DNA of 9,159 nt. Source: Oscillospiraceae bacterium (GTDB lineage Bacteria; Bacillota; Clostridia; UMGS1883). How positions within the stretch are numbered: the first letter of the stretch is position 1; the number at the start of each line of letters is the position of its first letter. Location of the stretch: positions 1 to 9,159 of the forward strand of contig JAFLUQ010000094.1 in assembly GCA_022508735.1 (NCBI GenBank), written 5' to 3'. Shown here in pieces: positions 1 to 6,618 of the stretch. A program made the position numbers and the translations under genes. Below the pieces are notes generated by a model. The model made no database searches, had not been told where the DNA came from, and saw only the letters and a program-made list of their open reading frames with translations.

Positions 1-192
1 CCGACGGCGTACATTGGTACGCCGAGTGGTGATTTTCGTTCGTAGCTTAGGGGCTAAAAAACAAGAATCCGCTACTAAGGCGGATTCTCAACATTAAGTC
101 ATTATTGCTTTAAGCTTTATATCAATACATAATATTCCCTGCAACGCATATTTTCGGCCCCTAAGCGATCTGCGCGATTTTTTTACGGCCCT
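1..192. repeat. Non-coding region with nested inverted repeats downstream of ispF
   Basis: No credible gene lies here. Three dyads can be read directly. (a) A hairpin at 5-24 has a perfect 8-bp stem (CGGCGTAC / GTACGCCG) and a 4-base loop. (b) A hairpin at 64-88 has a perfect 9-bp stem (AGAATCCGC / GCGGATTCT) and is listed separately as a terminator. (c) A perfect 10-bp inverted repeat, GCTTAGGGGC at 45-54 and GCCCCTAAGC at 157-166, brackets the terminator hairpin. The flanks of the 10-bp arms show no target-site duplication. The density of perfect dyads is more than one terminator needs, so part of this may be a dispersed intergenic repeat, but that is inference. Confidence 0.5.
55..88 (-). 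terminator. Rho-independent terminator of the carD-ispD-ispF operon
   Basis: Read on the minus strand, a perfect 9-bp stem (AGAATCCGC / GCGGATTCT, 7-base loop) is followed at once by TGTTTTTTAG, a T-rich tail at 55-63. It lies about 105 bases beyond the ispF stop codon, in the right orientation to end that operon. The plus strand has no T tract after the hairpin, so it should act in one direction only. Confidence 0.72.
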
Positions 193-660
193 TTATTTTA
201 ACAGACATACCGCACGGGTCTCTATACCCTCTTCCCTGCCGGTGAAGCCCATTTTTTCGTTGGTCTTAGCCTTCACGCTGATCTGCGACGGGTCTATGCC
301 CAAGGCCTCAGCCATACGCTCAGCCATTCTCCTTGTATGAGGCGCCAGCTTCGGGCGCTGGGCGATTACAGTCGTGTCGATATTCTCTATCTCATAGCCC
401 GCCTCGCGGATAAGCCGCCCGGCCTCACGCAGGAGCTCTATGCTGTCGGCCCCCTTGTATTTAGGGTCAGTGTCTGGGAAATGTGTACCTATATCGCCTA
501 TGTTCGCAGCACCGAACAGCGCGTCTATAACCGCATGGCACAGGGCGTCGGCGTCGCTGTGCCCAAGTAAGCCGAGGCTATGCTCCAGCTCCACGCCGCC
601 TAAGATCAGCTTTCTGCCCTCCACAAGCCTATGGGTGTCGTATCCCTGACCTATCCTCAT
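193..660 (-). CDS. ispF: 2-C-methyl-D-erythritol 2,4-cyclodiphosphate synthase
   Basis: Cytosolic enzyme of the MEP isoprenoid pathway. It cyclises 4-diphosphocytidyl-2-C-methyl-D-erythritol 2-phosphate to the 2,4-cyclodiphosphate, releasing CMP. At 155 residues it has the usual family length, and it looks intact. The divalent-metal ligands are visible as D8 and H10 in GYDTH and H42 in the [10 protein letters not shown] segment (33-42). Further family signatures are the IGTHFPDTD stretch near residues 57-65 and [16 protein letters not shown] near the C-terminus. The family works as a homotrimer with active sites at subunit interfaces. The ATG overlaps the ispD stop in an ATGA (657-660), so translation is probably coupled to ispD. 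It is the last gene of the carD-ispD-ispF operon. Confidence 0.96.
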   Translation of the reverse strand: MRIGQGYDTHRLVEGRKLILGGVELEHSLGLLGHSDADALCHAVIDALFGAANIGDIGTHFPDTDPKYKGADSIELLREAGRLIREAGYEIENIDTTVIAQRPKLAPHTRRMAERMAEALGIDPSQISVKAKTNEKMGFTGREEGIETRAVCLLK

Positions 661-1346
661 AGCCTGCCCCTCTCCCTGAGCGCAGCCTGCACGATCGTCA
701 TATCCACAGGCTCGGTGAGCTTTATGTTAATGTAGGGCAGATATATAAGCTTCGTCTTAACTCCATGACGCTCCACCAGTGCACAGTCATCAGTGGCCTC
801 AAGATCATCGGCCTCGTATGCACGCATAATTATATCACGCTTAAATGCCTGCGGCGTCTGAATACGAACAACATGGTTGCGGTCTAAGGTGCTGACCGCA
901 TAGCCCTCATCGTCAACGATCTTAAGTGTGTCGTTGCACTTGGTAGCAATAGCCGCCGCGCCGCAGTCTGCGGCCTCCTCAACGCACTTGTCGATGCCGT
1001 CCGGCTTTATGAGCGGCCTCGCGCCGTCATGAATTACGATTATATCCGCCGCTTTATTACAGGCAGCAAGCCCGTTTTTTACGCTTTCGCCGCGGCTCTT
1101 GCCGCCGACAACCATATTCGTTACCTTCGAGAGCATCGACGTATGGACGATATTCCTGTAGCGAACGATATTTTCCTTTGAGGAAACAACAATGACCTCA
1201 TTTACGCTGCTGCACTCCTCGAAGGCCTGAAGAGTGCGCTCGAACACCGTCATTGATCCGATCTCCAGCAGCATTTTATTAGCTCCCATACGAGTGGAAC
1301 TGCCTGCTGCCACGATTATTGCCGATACAAATCTGTTTTCTGCCAT
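657..1346 (-). CDS. ispD: 2-C-methyl-D-erythritol 4-phosphate cytidylyltransferase
   Basis: Transfers CMP from CTP to 2-C-methyl-D-erythritol 4-phosphate in the MEP pathway, two steps before IspF. At 229 residues it is full length for a stand-alone IspD (GT-A-like nucleotidyltransferase fold). The N-terminal nucleotide-binding loop [12 protein letters not shown] (13-24) carries the expected Arg19 and Lys24. HDGARPL (106-112) and [14 protein letters not shown] (155-168) are further family signatures, and an IKLTEP segment lies near the C-terminus. The common PKQ after the loop reads NKM here; the lysine is kept. The start is ATG at 1346 with AAAGGAAG (complement of 1357-1364) ten bases upstream. 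It follows carD by 44 bases and overlaps ispF by 4. Because the product of IspD passes through IspE before IspF, an ispE gene must lie elsewhere. Confidence 0.94.
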   Translation of the reverse strand: MAENRFVSAIIVAAGSSTRMGANKMLLEIGSMTVFERTLQAFEECSSVNEVIVVSSKENIVRYRNIVHTSMLSKVTNMVVGGKSRGESVKNGLAACNKAADIIVIHDGARPLIKPDGIDKCVEEAADCGAAAIATKCNDTLKIVDDEGYAVSTLDRNHVVRIQTPQAFKRDIIMRAYEADDLEATDDCALVERHGVKTKLIYLPYINIKLTEPVDMTIVQAALRERGRL

Positions 1347-1390
1347 AATGCTGCCACTTCCTTTCGATGTTTATACTGTGCTGATACTGT

Positions 1391-1885
1391 TTATGCCTGA
1401 AGCTGCCTGTCCACTATATCTGTCAGCAGCTGCTCGATTTCTGTATCTGTCAAGCCTTTTGCCATCACCATTTCGCTTATAAAGATCTGCCGCGCATTAG
1501 AGAGCATCTTCCTCTCCCCGGTGGACAGACCCTTGCTGCGGTCACGCAGCATGAGGCTCTTTAATACCGCACCCACTTCGTATATATCGCCGCTTTTTAT
1601 TTTAACCATATTTTCACGGAAACGCTTGTTCCAATTGGCGTTGACCGCAATATCAACCGATACAAAGCTTTCAAGCACCTCGTCGGCCTCAGCGGTGGAT
1701 ATGACGCCTCTGATGCCGATGCCGTCAACATTATTGAGCGGGATCATAACCTTCATGTCACCGTAAGGCATACGCATAATATAGTATTCACGAAGCGAAC
1801 CGAGCACCTCTTTTTCTTCTATTCCCTCAATAACTCCGGCGCCGTGCATGGGGTACACAATAGCGTCGCCTATATTATAGCGCAT
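1391..1885 (-). CDS. CarD family RNA-polymerase-binding transcription regulator
   Basis: CarD/CdnL-type protein. In the family the N-terminal RNA-polymerase-interaction domain contacts the beta subunit, and a helical C-terminal domain touches promoter DNA at the upstream edge of the bubble, altering open-complex stability. The predicted protein has 164 residues, typical of the short CarD group. The RID-like Tudor-type region covers about residues 1-65 (YNIGDAIVYPMHGAGVIEGI near the start; MIPLNN at 47-52). The helical part covers about 75-160 and includes WNKRFRENM and LSTGERKML. I chose ATG at 1885 over an in-frame GTG at 1894 because that GTG sits inside the Shine-Dalgarno sequence GGAGGTGAGG, which is 8 bases from the ATG when measured from GGAGG. 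It is the first gene of an operon with ispD and ispF, an association also seen in actinobacteria and other Gram-positives. Confidence 0.93.
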   Translation of the reverse strand: MRYNIGDAIVYPMHGAGVIEGIEEKEVLGSLREYYIMRMPYGDMKVMIPLNNVDGIGIRGVISTAEADEVLESFVSVDIAVNANWNKRFRENMVKIKSGDIYEVGAVLKSLMLRDRSKGLSTGERKMLSNARQIFISEMVMAKGLTDTEIEQLLTDIVDRQLQA

Positions 1886-1888
1886 TTT

Positions 1889-1898
1889 CCTCACCTCC
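1889..1898 (-). promoter_or_regulatory. Ribosome binding site that decides the carD start
   Basis: GGAGGTGAGG on the minus strand is nearly a full anti-Shine-Dalgarno match. Its GGAGG core lies 8 bases before the ATG at 1885. The competing GTG at 1894 is part of this element and so cannot be the start. Confidence 0.85.
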
Positions 1899-1928
1899 GT
1901 AAAAAATGGGTACAGTTCCCATATTTAT

Positions 1929-1957
1929 AGCTTATCACATTTTTTCTCAAATGTCAA
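1929..1957 (-). promoter_or_regulatory. Sigma-A-type promoter of carD-ispD-ispF
   Basis: On the minus strand a perfect -35 TTGACA (1952-1957) is followed by a 17-base spacer and -10 TAAGCT (1929-1934), with a TGA extended -10 element directly before it. The transcript would start near 1922, giving a leader of about 37 bases. An imperfect 13-bp palindrome (GGGTACAGTTCCC, 1908-1920) falls just inside the transcript start. Confidence 0.72.
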
Positions 1958-2034
1958 CATAGCATTTTGTACAATAAAAACCGTATTCTATGGGTGATTT
2001 TACCGATAAAAACCACGCCCAAAAAAAATACCTG

Positions 2035-2063
2035 TTGCTTTTCACTCTTATTTGTTGTACAAT
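2035..2063 (+). promoter_or_regulatory. Possible promoter of the NAGPA-rarA operon
   Basis: TTGCTT (2035-2040), a 17-base spacer and TACAAT (2058-2063) fit a sigma-A promoter. The start would fall near 2070, only about 15 bases before the GTG and right at the ribosome binding site GGAAGGAC (2070-2077). This short leader lowers confidence. The -10 overlaps the palindrome TTGTACAA, discussed in the findings. Confidence 0.45.
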
Positions 2064-2085
2064 ATAGTCGGAAGGACGTGATCTT

Positions 2086-4383
2086 GTGAAAAAAATACTT
2101 CTTGCGTTTATATTTATTCTCGCTTTAGCTGCTCCGGCCGCTTACGGTGCGGTGTATACATATGACGAGACTGAGCCTGTCACCAAGGGAGTGGAGCTCA
2201 GGCGCATACGCCGTTTTTACGGAGATTCGTGGCTGAACATCCTCTGCGTGAAGGCCGACCTTAAGGAGGAGCACGTGAAGCTGGGGCTTCTGAAGGGCTC
2301 TCAGATCGACAGTCTCTCTACCGTCGGAGATATGGTTCAGGCAGATGGGTCCGTCGTAGCCGCTGCCAACGCCGACTTTTTTGACGCCGCTCAGGGCTTT
2401 TCACTTGGAATAGAGATAAAAGACGGTGAACTGCTTCAGTCTCAGCTCGACGAAAATATGGCCGCCGGGTTTTACGACGGAGCGCGGCTGGCTCTCGGCT
2501 ATATGAGCATGAATATGTCTGTAACCGCACCAAGCGGAGAAGTCTGCCCCGTAAAGCATCTTAATAAGCACGTGACCTACTACGGCGATGCCGTGATGTT
2601 CACCTCCGGCTGGAACAAAGGCCTCTCCCCTGCCCCCGGCGGCGAGGTGGCCGAGATCGTGGTAGATAATGGCATTATAACCGAATTCCGCCGCAATATG
2701 CCGCCGGCTCAGATACCTGAAAACGGATTTGTGCTGGCCGTCAGCGAGGGCTCGACTATGTTCTTTGCCAACAACTTCTCGGTCGGCGATGAACTGAGGG
2801 TAAACGTCACCGCCACTCCTTCTATTGACGGAGTTAAGACTGCCTTTGGCGGCGGCACCATGCTTCTCAGCGGAGGGCAGAAAACTCCCTACACCCACAC
2901 GATAGGAGGCAGAAATCCCCGCACCTGCATCGGCACCAACGCCGACGGCACCGTGGTATACATCATAGCTGTGGACGGCCGTCAGCGCATATCACGCGGT
3001 GCCACCATGGACGAATTGGTTGACATTGCTCTTGAACTTGGCTGCGTGAACGCTCTTAATCTTGACGGAGGCGGTTCCACGAGAATGCTTGCCTCCACTT
3101 TCTGGAACAGCTCTCCTCATGTGGTTAACTCGCCCTCTGAGAACCGGCGTGTCATCAATGCGGTATCCATAGTTTCCGACGCCCCTGATGGCGAGGCTGT
3201 GGGCCTGAGGCTACGCGCCGCGGCTGACGCCGTGCTGTTAGGAGACAGCGTGACAATCGAAAGCCGCTTTTACGACGAAAACGAAAATCCCGTGTGGAAC
3301 AGCGACGAGGCCCCAGTGTGGAATGTTTACGGAGTCAGCGGCGCAGTCGAGAACGGCGAGTTCTATCCCTACTCTGCCGGCACCGCAGTAATAACCGCAT
3401 CATACAAGGGAACCGAGTCTGCCCCGGTAACTGTCGAGGTCATCGGCATGCCCGGAGGCATAAGCGTGCCGGAAAGCCTTCATCTTAAGCCCGGCGAAAG
3501 CTATCAGCTCATTCCTGAGGTTTACTCTGCCTCCGGCGCCTACGCCTATGTCAAAAACCCCGGCATTATTTCCGCCATGAGCGACAATCCGGCTGCGGCC
3601 GACATATCGGGCGGCATTGTCAGCGCATATTCCGAAGGCCACAGCGTGCTGACTCTTGAATATAACGGCTTTTATGCCTTTGTGCTTGTCACTGTCGGAG
3701 CCCCCGCTACCCCCGCACCGGACGTGCCTGAAAACACCTATATGGATAACAAGCACGGTTATGTTCAGGGCGGCAACAGCTTCGGAATATTTGCCTACTC
3801 CGGCGAGACGGAAACTCTGTTCGATCAGCTTCTCTATCGCCGCGGACTCAGAGATATATCCGCTTCTACCAGCTATGGCATTTTAGGTAAGTACAACAGC
3901 AAGCTGCTACCGAAAGGCCTGCGCACTCCCATTATGGCCGATAATTTCAGTGCCATCGACAAGGGCTTTGCGCTGATCATTTCTCTTCCTCGGAGCGGGC
4001 GGCTCTCTGACAGTAACTGGATCGCTATGGCAAACGCTATGGCTTCTACCGCGGCTCAGAACGTTATTGTGCTTACCAATACCACTCCCAACGGTCAGAC
4101 AGACACTGACACAGAGGTTTTCTACGATTATATGGACTTCATATCAAAGAGCAAAAATGTGTTCATCGTTCAGTCCGGCGAGCGAAACAGCTCGCACCTC
4201 AGAGGCAACGTGTGCTTCATTACTCTGGCTGACAGCTCTCTCCCCGAAGGAGTAATGAACGCCGCAGATAAGGCCTCCACGCTGTTGTTCACTATGAACG
4301 GCGGAGAGTGCATGTTCATGTTTAAAGATATTTTTGACTACCCACGCACCACAGAGGCAGCTGAGCTGCCCTTTGCCGGTTAG
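2086..4383 (+). CDS. Secreted phosphodiester glycosidase (NAGPA) domain protein with Ig-like and C-terminal domains
   Basis: An exported 765-residue protein. A signal peptide covers residues 1-21 (MKK, hydrophobic core, likely cut after AYG); there is no lipobox or LPXTG motif. The phosphodiester glycosidase domain (NAGPA family, the bacterial relatives of the human enzyme that uncovers mannose 6-phosphate) spans about 85-365. Its signatures are NADFFD (95-100), AFGGGTMLLSGG (253-264), RNPRTCIGT (276-284) and VDGRQ through LNLDGGGSTRM (297-334). About 372-452 and 455-538 look like two bacterial Ig-like (Big_2-like) modules. A Pro-rich linker (539-549) leads to a C-terminal region of about 215 residues that resembles a degenerate metallophosphoesterase-type domain; that last reading is from memory of clostridial homologues. 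The start is GTG at 2086 with GGAAGGAC 8 bases upstream. Substrates of bacterial members are largely unknown; cell-envelope sugar phosphodiesters are a reasonable guess. rarA follows after 38 bases. Confidence 0.88.
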   Translation: MKKILLAFIFILALAAPAAYGAVYTYDETEPVTKGVELRRIRRFYGDSWLNILCVKADLKEEHVKLGLLKGSQIDSLSTVGDMVQADGSVVAAANADFFDAAQGFSLGIEIKDGELLQSQLDENMAAGFYDGARLALGYMSMNMSVTAPSGEVCPVKHLNKHVTYYGDAVMFTSGWNKGLSPAPGGEVAEIVVDNGIITEFRRNMPPAQIPENGFVLAVSEGSTMFFANNFSVGDELRVNVTATPSIDGVKTAFGGGTMLLSGGQKTPYTHTIGGRNPRTCIGTNADGTVVYIIAVDGRQRISRGATMDELVDIALELGCVNALNLDGGGSTRMLASTFWNSSPHVVNSPSENRRVINAVSIVSDAPDGEAVGLRLRAAADAVLLGDSVTIESRFYDENENPVWNSDEAPVWNVYGVSGAVENGEFYPYSAGTAVITASYKGTESAPVTVEVIGMPGGISVPESLHLKPGESYQLIPEVYSASGAYAYVKNPGIISAMSDNPAAADISGGIVSAYSEGHSVLTLEYNGFYAFVLVTVGAPATPAPDVPENTYMDNKHGYVQGGNSFGIFAYSGETETLFDQLLYRRGLRDISASTSYGILGKYNSKLLPKGLRTPIMADNFSAIDKGFALIISLPRSGRLSDSNWIAMANAMASTAAQNVIVLTNTTPNGQTDTDTEVFYDYMDFISKSKNVFIVQSGERNSSHLRGNVCFITLADSSLPEGVMNAADKASTLLFTMNGGECMFMFKDIFDYPRTTEAAELPFAG

Positions 4384-4421
4384 GCAGAGTGGTTTCGATT
4401 AATTGCAAGGAGTGACGATAT

Positions 4422-5741
4422 ATGGAGCAGCAGACCTTCATCGGCCAGAGTCTTAATCAGCCGCTTGCCGCGCGGCTCAGGCCTGAAACACTCTCGGAAT
4501 TCGTTGGGCAGGAGCATCTGCTCGGAGAGGGCAAGGTGCTGCGCCGACTCATCGAGGGTGACAATATTTCGTCAATGATATTCTGGGGGCCGCCCGGGGT
4601 GGGTAAAACAACGCTGGCCAAAATAATAGCCAATCGCACCAAGGCTGAATTCATCGACTTTTCCGCCGTCACCAGCGGGATAAAGGAGATACGCGCCGTC
4701 ATGCAGCAGGCCGAGAGCGCCGCTCGCTTTGGCGAAAAGACTATCGTTTTTGTTGATGAGATACATCGCTTCAACAAGGCTCAGCAAGACGCTTTTCTTC
4801 CCTTTGTAGAAAAGGGAAGCATTGTCCTGATAGGCGCCACCACCGAAAATCCCTCCTTTGAGATCAACGGGGCTCTCTTGTCTCGGTGCAAGGTATTCGT
4901 TTTGCACGCGCTAAAAACCGAAGACCTGACTGCTCTTATTTGCCGTGCCCTCTCTGACCCGAGAGGCTATGGAAATATAAAGGTAAATTTGCCGCCTGAC
5001 GCGGCAGAGATCATAGCCGCCTTTGCTAACGGAGACGCACGCAGCGCCCTTTCCACGCTTGAAATGGTGGTGCTGAACGCTGACCTCTCTGAAGATGCCG
5101 TTACCGTCACCAGCGAAACACTTGAGCAGTGCATATCAAAAAAATCCCTGCTATATGACAAAAAGGGAGAGGAACACTATAATCTTATCTCCGCTTTGCA
5201 TAAGTCCATGCGCAACTCCGATCCGGACGCCGCCGTGTACTGGTTGGCACGGATGCTTGAGGCCGGAGAGGATCCGCTTTACGTGGCCCGTCGGGTAACG
5301 CGCTTTGCCAGCGAGGACATAGGGTTGGCCGATCCGAGAGCACTGGAGCTGGCTGTGGCAGCCTATCAGGCCTGCCACTTTATCGGTATGCCGGAGTGTT
5401 CGGTGCACTTAACTCAGGCGGTGGTGTATATGTCTCTGGCCCCCAAGTCCAACTCACTTTACACTGCCTATGAGGAGGCAAAGAAGGATGCACTGACCCA
5501 ACTTGCAGAGCCCGTGCCGCTGATAATACGTAATGCCCCCACAAAGCTCATGGAGGAGTTAGAATACGGCAAAGGCTATGAGTACGCCCACGATTTTGCC
5601 GAAAAGCTCACCGCCATGCAGTGTCTGCCCGACTCTTTGCTCGGCCGGGAGTATTACCGCCCCACAGAACAGGGGCTGGAGGCCCGATTCAGTGAACGTC
5701 TTGAGAGCATCAAGGAGTGGAAACAAAAACATAAGAAATAA
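4422..5741 (+). CDS. rarA: Replication-associated recombination protein A (AAA+ ATPase, RarA/MgsA)
   Basis: A cytosolic AAA+ ATPase related to clamp-loader subunits and to eukaryotic WRNIP1/Mgs1. The family acts at stalled replication forks and single-strand/double-strand DNA junctions. At 439 residues it is full length. Visible motifs: RPETLSEFVGQEHLLG (20-35), Walker A GPPGVGKT (56-63), Walker B VFVDEIHRF (109-117), sensor 1 GATTENPSFEIN (138-149) and an arginine-finger segment LLSRC (152-156). The MgsA-type oligomerisation domain fills the C-terminal half. The start is ATG at 4422 with AAGGAGTG (4407-4414). The gene lies 38 bases after the NAGPA gene with no terminator or clear promoter between, so it is probably co-transcribed with it, though the two functions look unrelated. 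It ends in tandem in-frame stops (TAATAA) and runs straight into a strong terminator hairpin. Confidence 0.95.
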   Translation: MEQQTFIGQSLNQPLAARLRPETLSEFVGQEHLLGEGKVLRRLIEGDNISSMIFWGPPGVGKTTLAKIIANRTKAEFIDFSAVTSGIKEIRAVMQQAESAARFGEKTIVFVDEIHRFNKAQQDAFLPFVEKGSIVLIGATTENPSFEINGALLSRCKVFVLHALKTEDLTALICRALSDPRGYGNIKVNLPPDAAEIIAAFANGDARSALSTLEMVVLNADLSEDAVTVTSETLEQCISKKSLLYDKKGEEHYNLISALHKSMRNSDPDAAVYWLARMLEAGEDPLYVARRVTRFASEDIGLADPRALELAVAAYQACHFIGMPECSVHLTQAVVYMSLAPKSNSLYTAYEEAKKDALTQLAEPVPLIIRNAPTKLMEELEYGKGYEYAHDFAEKLTAMQCLPDSLLGREYYRPTEQGLEARFSERLESIKEWKQKHKK

Positions 5742-5743
5742 TA

Positions 5744-5780
5744 AAAAGTCATCACTTTTCCCATAAGTGATGACTTTTCT
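5744..5780. terminator. Bidirectional rho-independent terminator between rarA and cpsD
   Basis: A perfect 14-bp stem, AAAAGTCATCACTT (5744-5757) and AAGTGATGACTTTT (5765-5778), closes a 7-base loop. On the plus strand it ends in TTTTCT, three bases after the rarA stop. On the minus strand it ends in TTTTTATTATTT, about 20 bases after the cpsD stop. It therefore serves both convergent transcripts. Confidence 0.9.
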
Positions 5781-5798
5781 ATATTCCCCTTGTCAGAG

Positions 5799-6602
5799 TT
5801 ATTCATTTGTACTGTAGCCGTAGCCATATTTACCGCCGTATCGGCCATAGCGCTTATATCCATAGCTCTTGCCTTCAGACTCAGCGCCGTTAAGTATGCC
5901 GCCGAGGATTTTGGCATTGGCCAGCCTGAGCTGCTCAACCGCCGCAGAAACGGCATTGCGGTCAGTCCGGTTATAGTGAGCAAGCAAAATAACGCCCGAA
6001 CAGTACCGGGTGAGCACCGCGGTATCGGTAACTACCAAAACCGGTGGTGTATCAAGAAAAACATAATCGTACTCTTGGCTCAGTGTCTCCATAAGGTTCT
6101 TCATGCGCTCAGAGTCCAGAAGCTCAGACGGGTTCGGAGGAATATCGCCCGCAGTAATTATATCTAAGTTAGGGCGAACATTCTTCCTGATTACGCTCTC
6201 GAGGCTGTTCATTCTCACGAGCACATTTGTCAGGCCCGGCTTTAACGGAATGTCAAGCAGATTTGCTATATTCGGGCGACGCAGGTCACAGTCAACTACA
6301 ACGACCTTTTTATTCGTCTCAGCAAAGGAAATAGCTGTGTTCAGACAGGTAGTGCTCTTGCCCTCGCCCTCCAGAGAGCTTGTGATGATTATTTTGTTGC
6401 TGTTTTCTTCCGGAAGAGAAAATATTATATTTGTACGGAAGGCCTTATATGCCTCGCGAACCTGAAAGTCGGTGTTTTCGTTGAGGATAAATTTGCGCTT
6501 ATCCTCAAGAGACATAGTGCTCTCTCCATTCTTTTTTCCGCCGAAAAAAAGATTGTTCTTTTTGTTATTTGAATATGCACGCGTATTTTTACTGCTGCCC
6601 AT
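5799..6602 (-). CDS. cpsD: CpsD/CapB-type tyrosine-protein kinase (BY-kinase)
   Basis: Cytoplasmic ATP-binding half of a Gram-positive bacterial tyrosine kinase that governs capsule or exopolysaccharide polymerisation together with the membrane protein CpsC. The chosen protein has 267 residues. Walker A SSLEGEGKSTT (75-85), Walker A' VVVDCDLRRP (101-110) and Walker B VFLDTPP (181-187) are all intact. The C-terminal tail carries seven tyrosines between 247 and 263 in a Gly/Lys/Arg context, the usual autophosphorylation cluster. The Asn/Lys-rich N-terminus (about 1-30) precedes the REAYKAFRTNI helix typical of the family. The start is ATG at 6602 with AGAGGAG about 7 bases upstream; a longer in-frame reading to 6671 would overlap cpsC and lacks support. 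ATG at 6515 also has a ribosome-binding-like GGAGAG. The gene lies 16 bases after cpsC. Confidence 0.92.
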   Translation of the reverse strand: MGSSKNTRAYSNNKKNNLFFGGKKNGESTMSLEDKRKFILNENTDFQVREAYKAFRTNIIFSLPEENSNKIIITSSLEGEGKSTTCLNTAISFAETNKKVVVVDCDLRRPNIANLLDIPLKPGLTNVLVRMNSLESVIRKNVRPNLDIITAGDIPPNPSELLDSERMKNLMETLSQEYDYVFLDTPPVLVVTDTAVLTRYCSGVILLAHYNRTDRNAVSAAVEQLRLANAKILGGILNGAESEGKSYGYKRYGRYGGKYGYGYSTNE

Positions 6603-6618
6603 ACTTAGTCTCCTCTGC

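Noticed and set aside
117..149. A 10-residue minus-strand open frame in the ispF downstream region
   Set aside because: It has only a possible GGGGC-type upstream sequence and no proper ribosome binding site. At this length, chance is the simpler explanation.
45..166. A small transposon-like element bounded by the 10-bp GCTTAGGGGC inverted repeats
   Set aside because: No target-site duplication flanks the arms and similarity stops exactly at 10 bp. The dyad is kept as an observation, not called a mobile element.
1974..2014. Direct repeat ATAAAAACC at 1974-1982 and 2006-2014, 32 bases apart
   Set aside because: The repeat is short and A-rich in an A/T-rich spacer, so chance is likely.
2401..2898. 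A 165-codon open frame on the minus strand
   Set aside because: It is antisense to the glycosidase domain of the NAGPA gene, has no family resemblance and no supporting ribosome binding site that I could identify.
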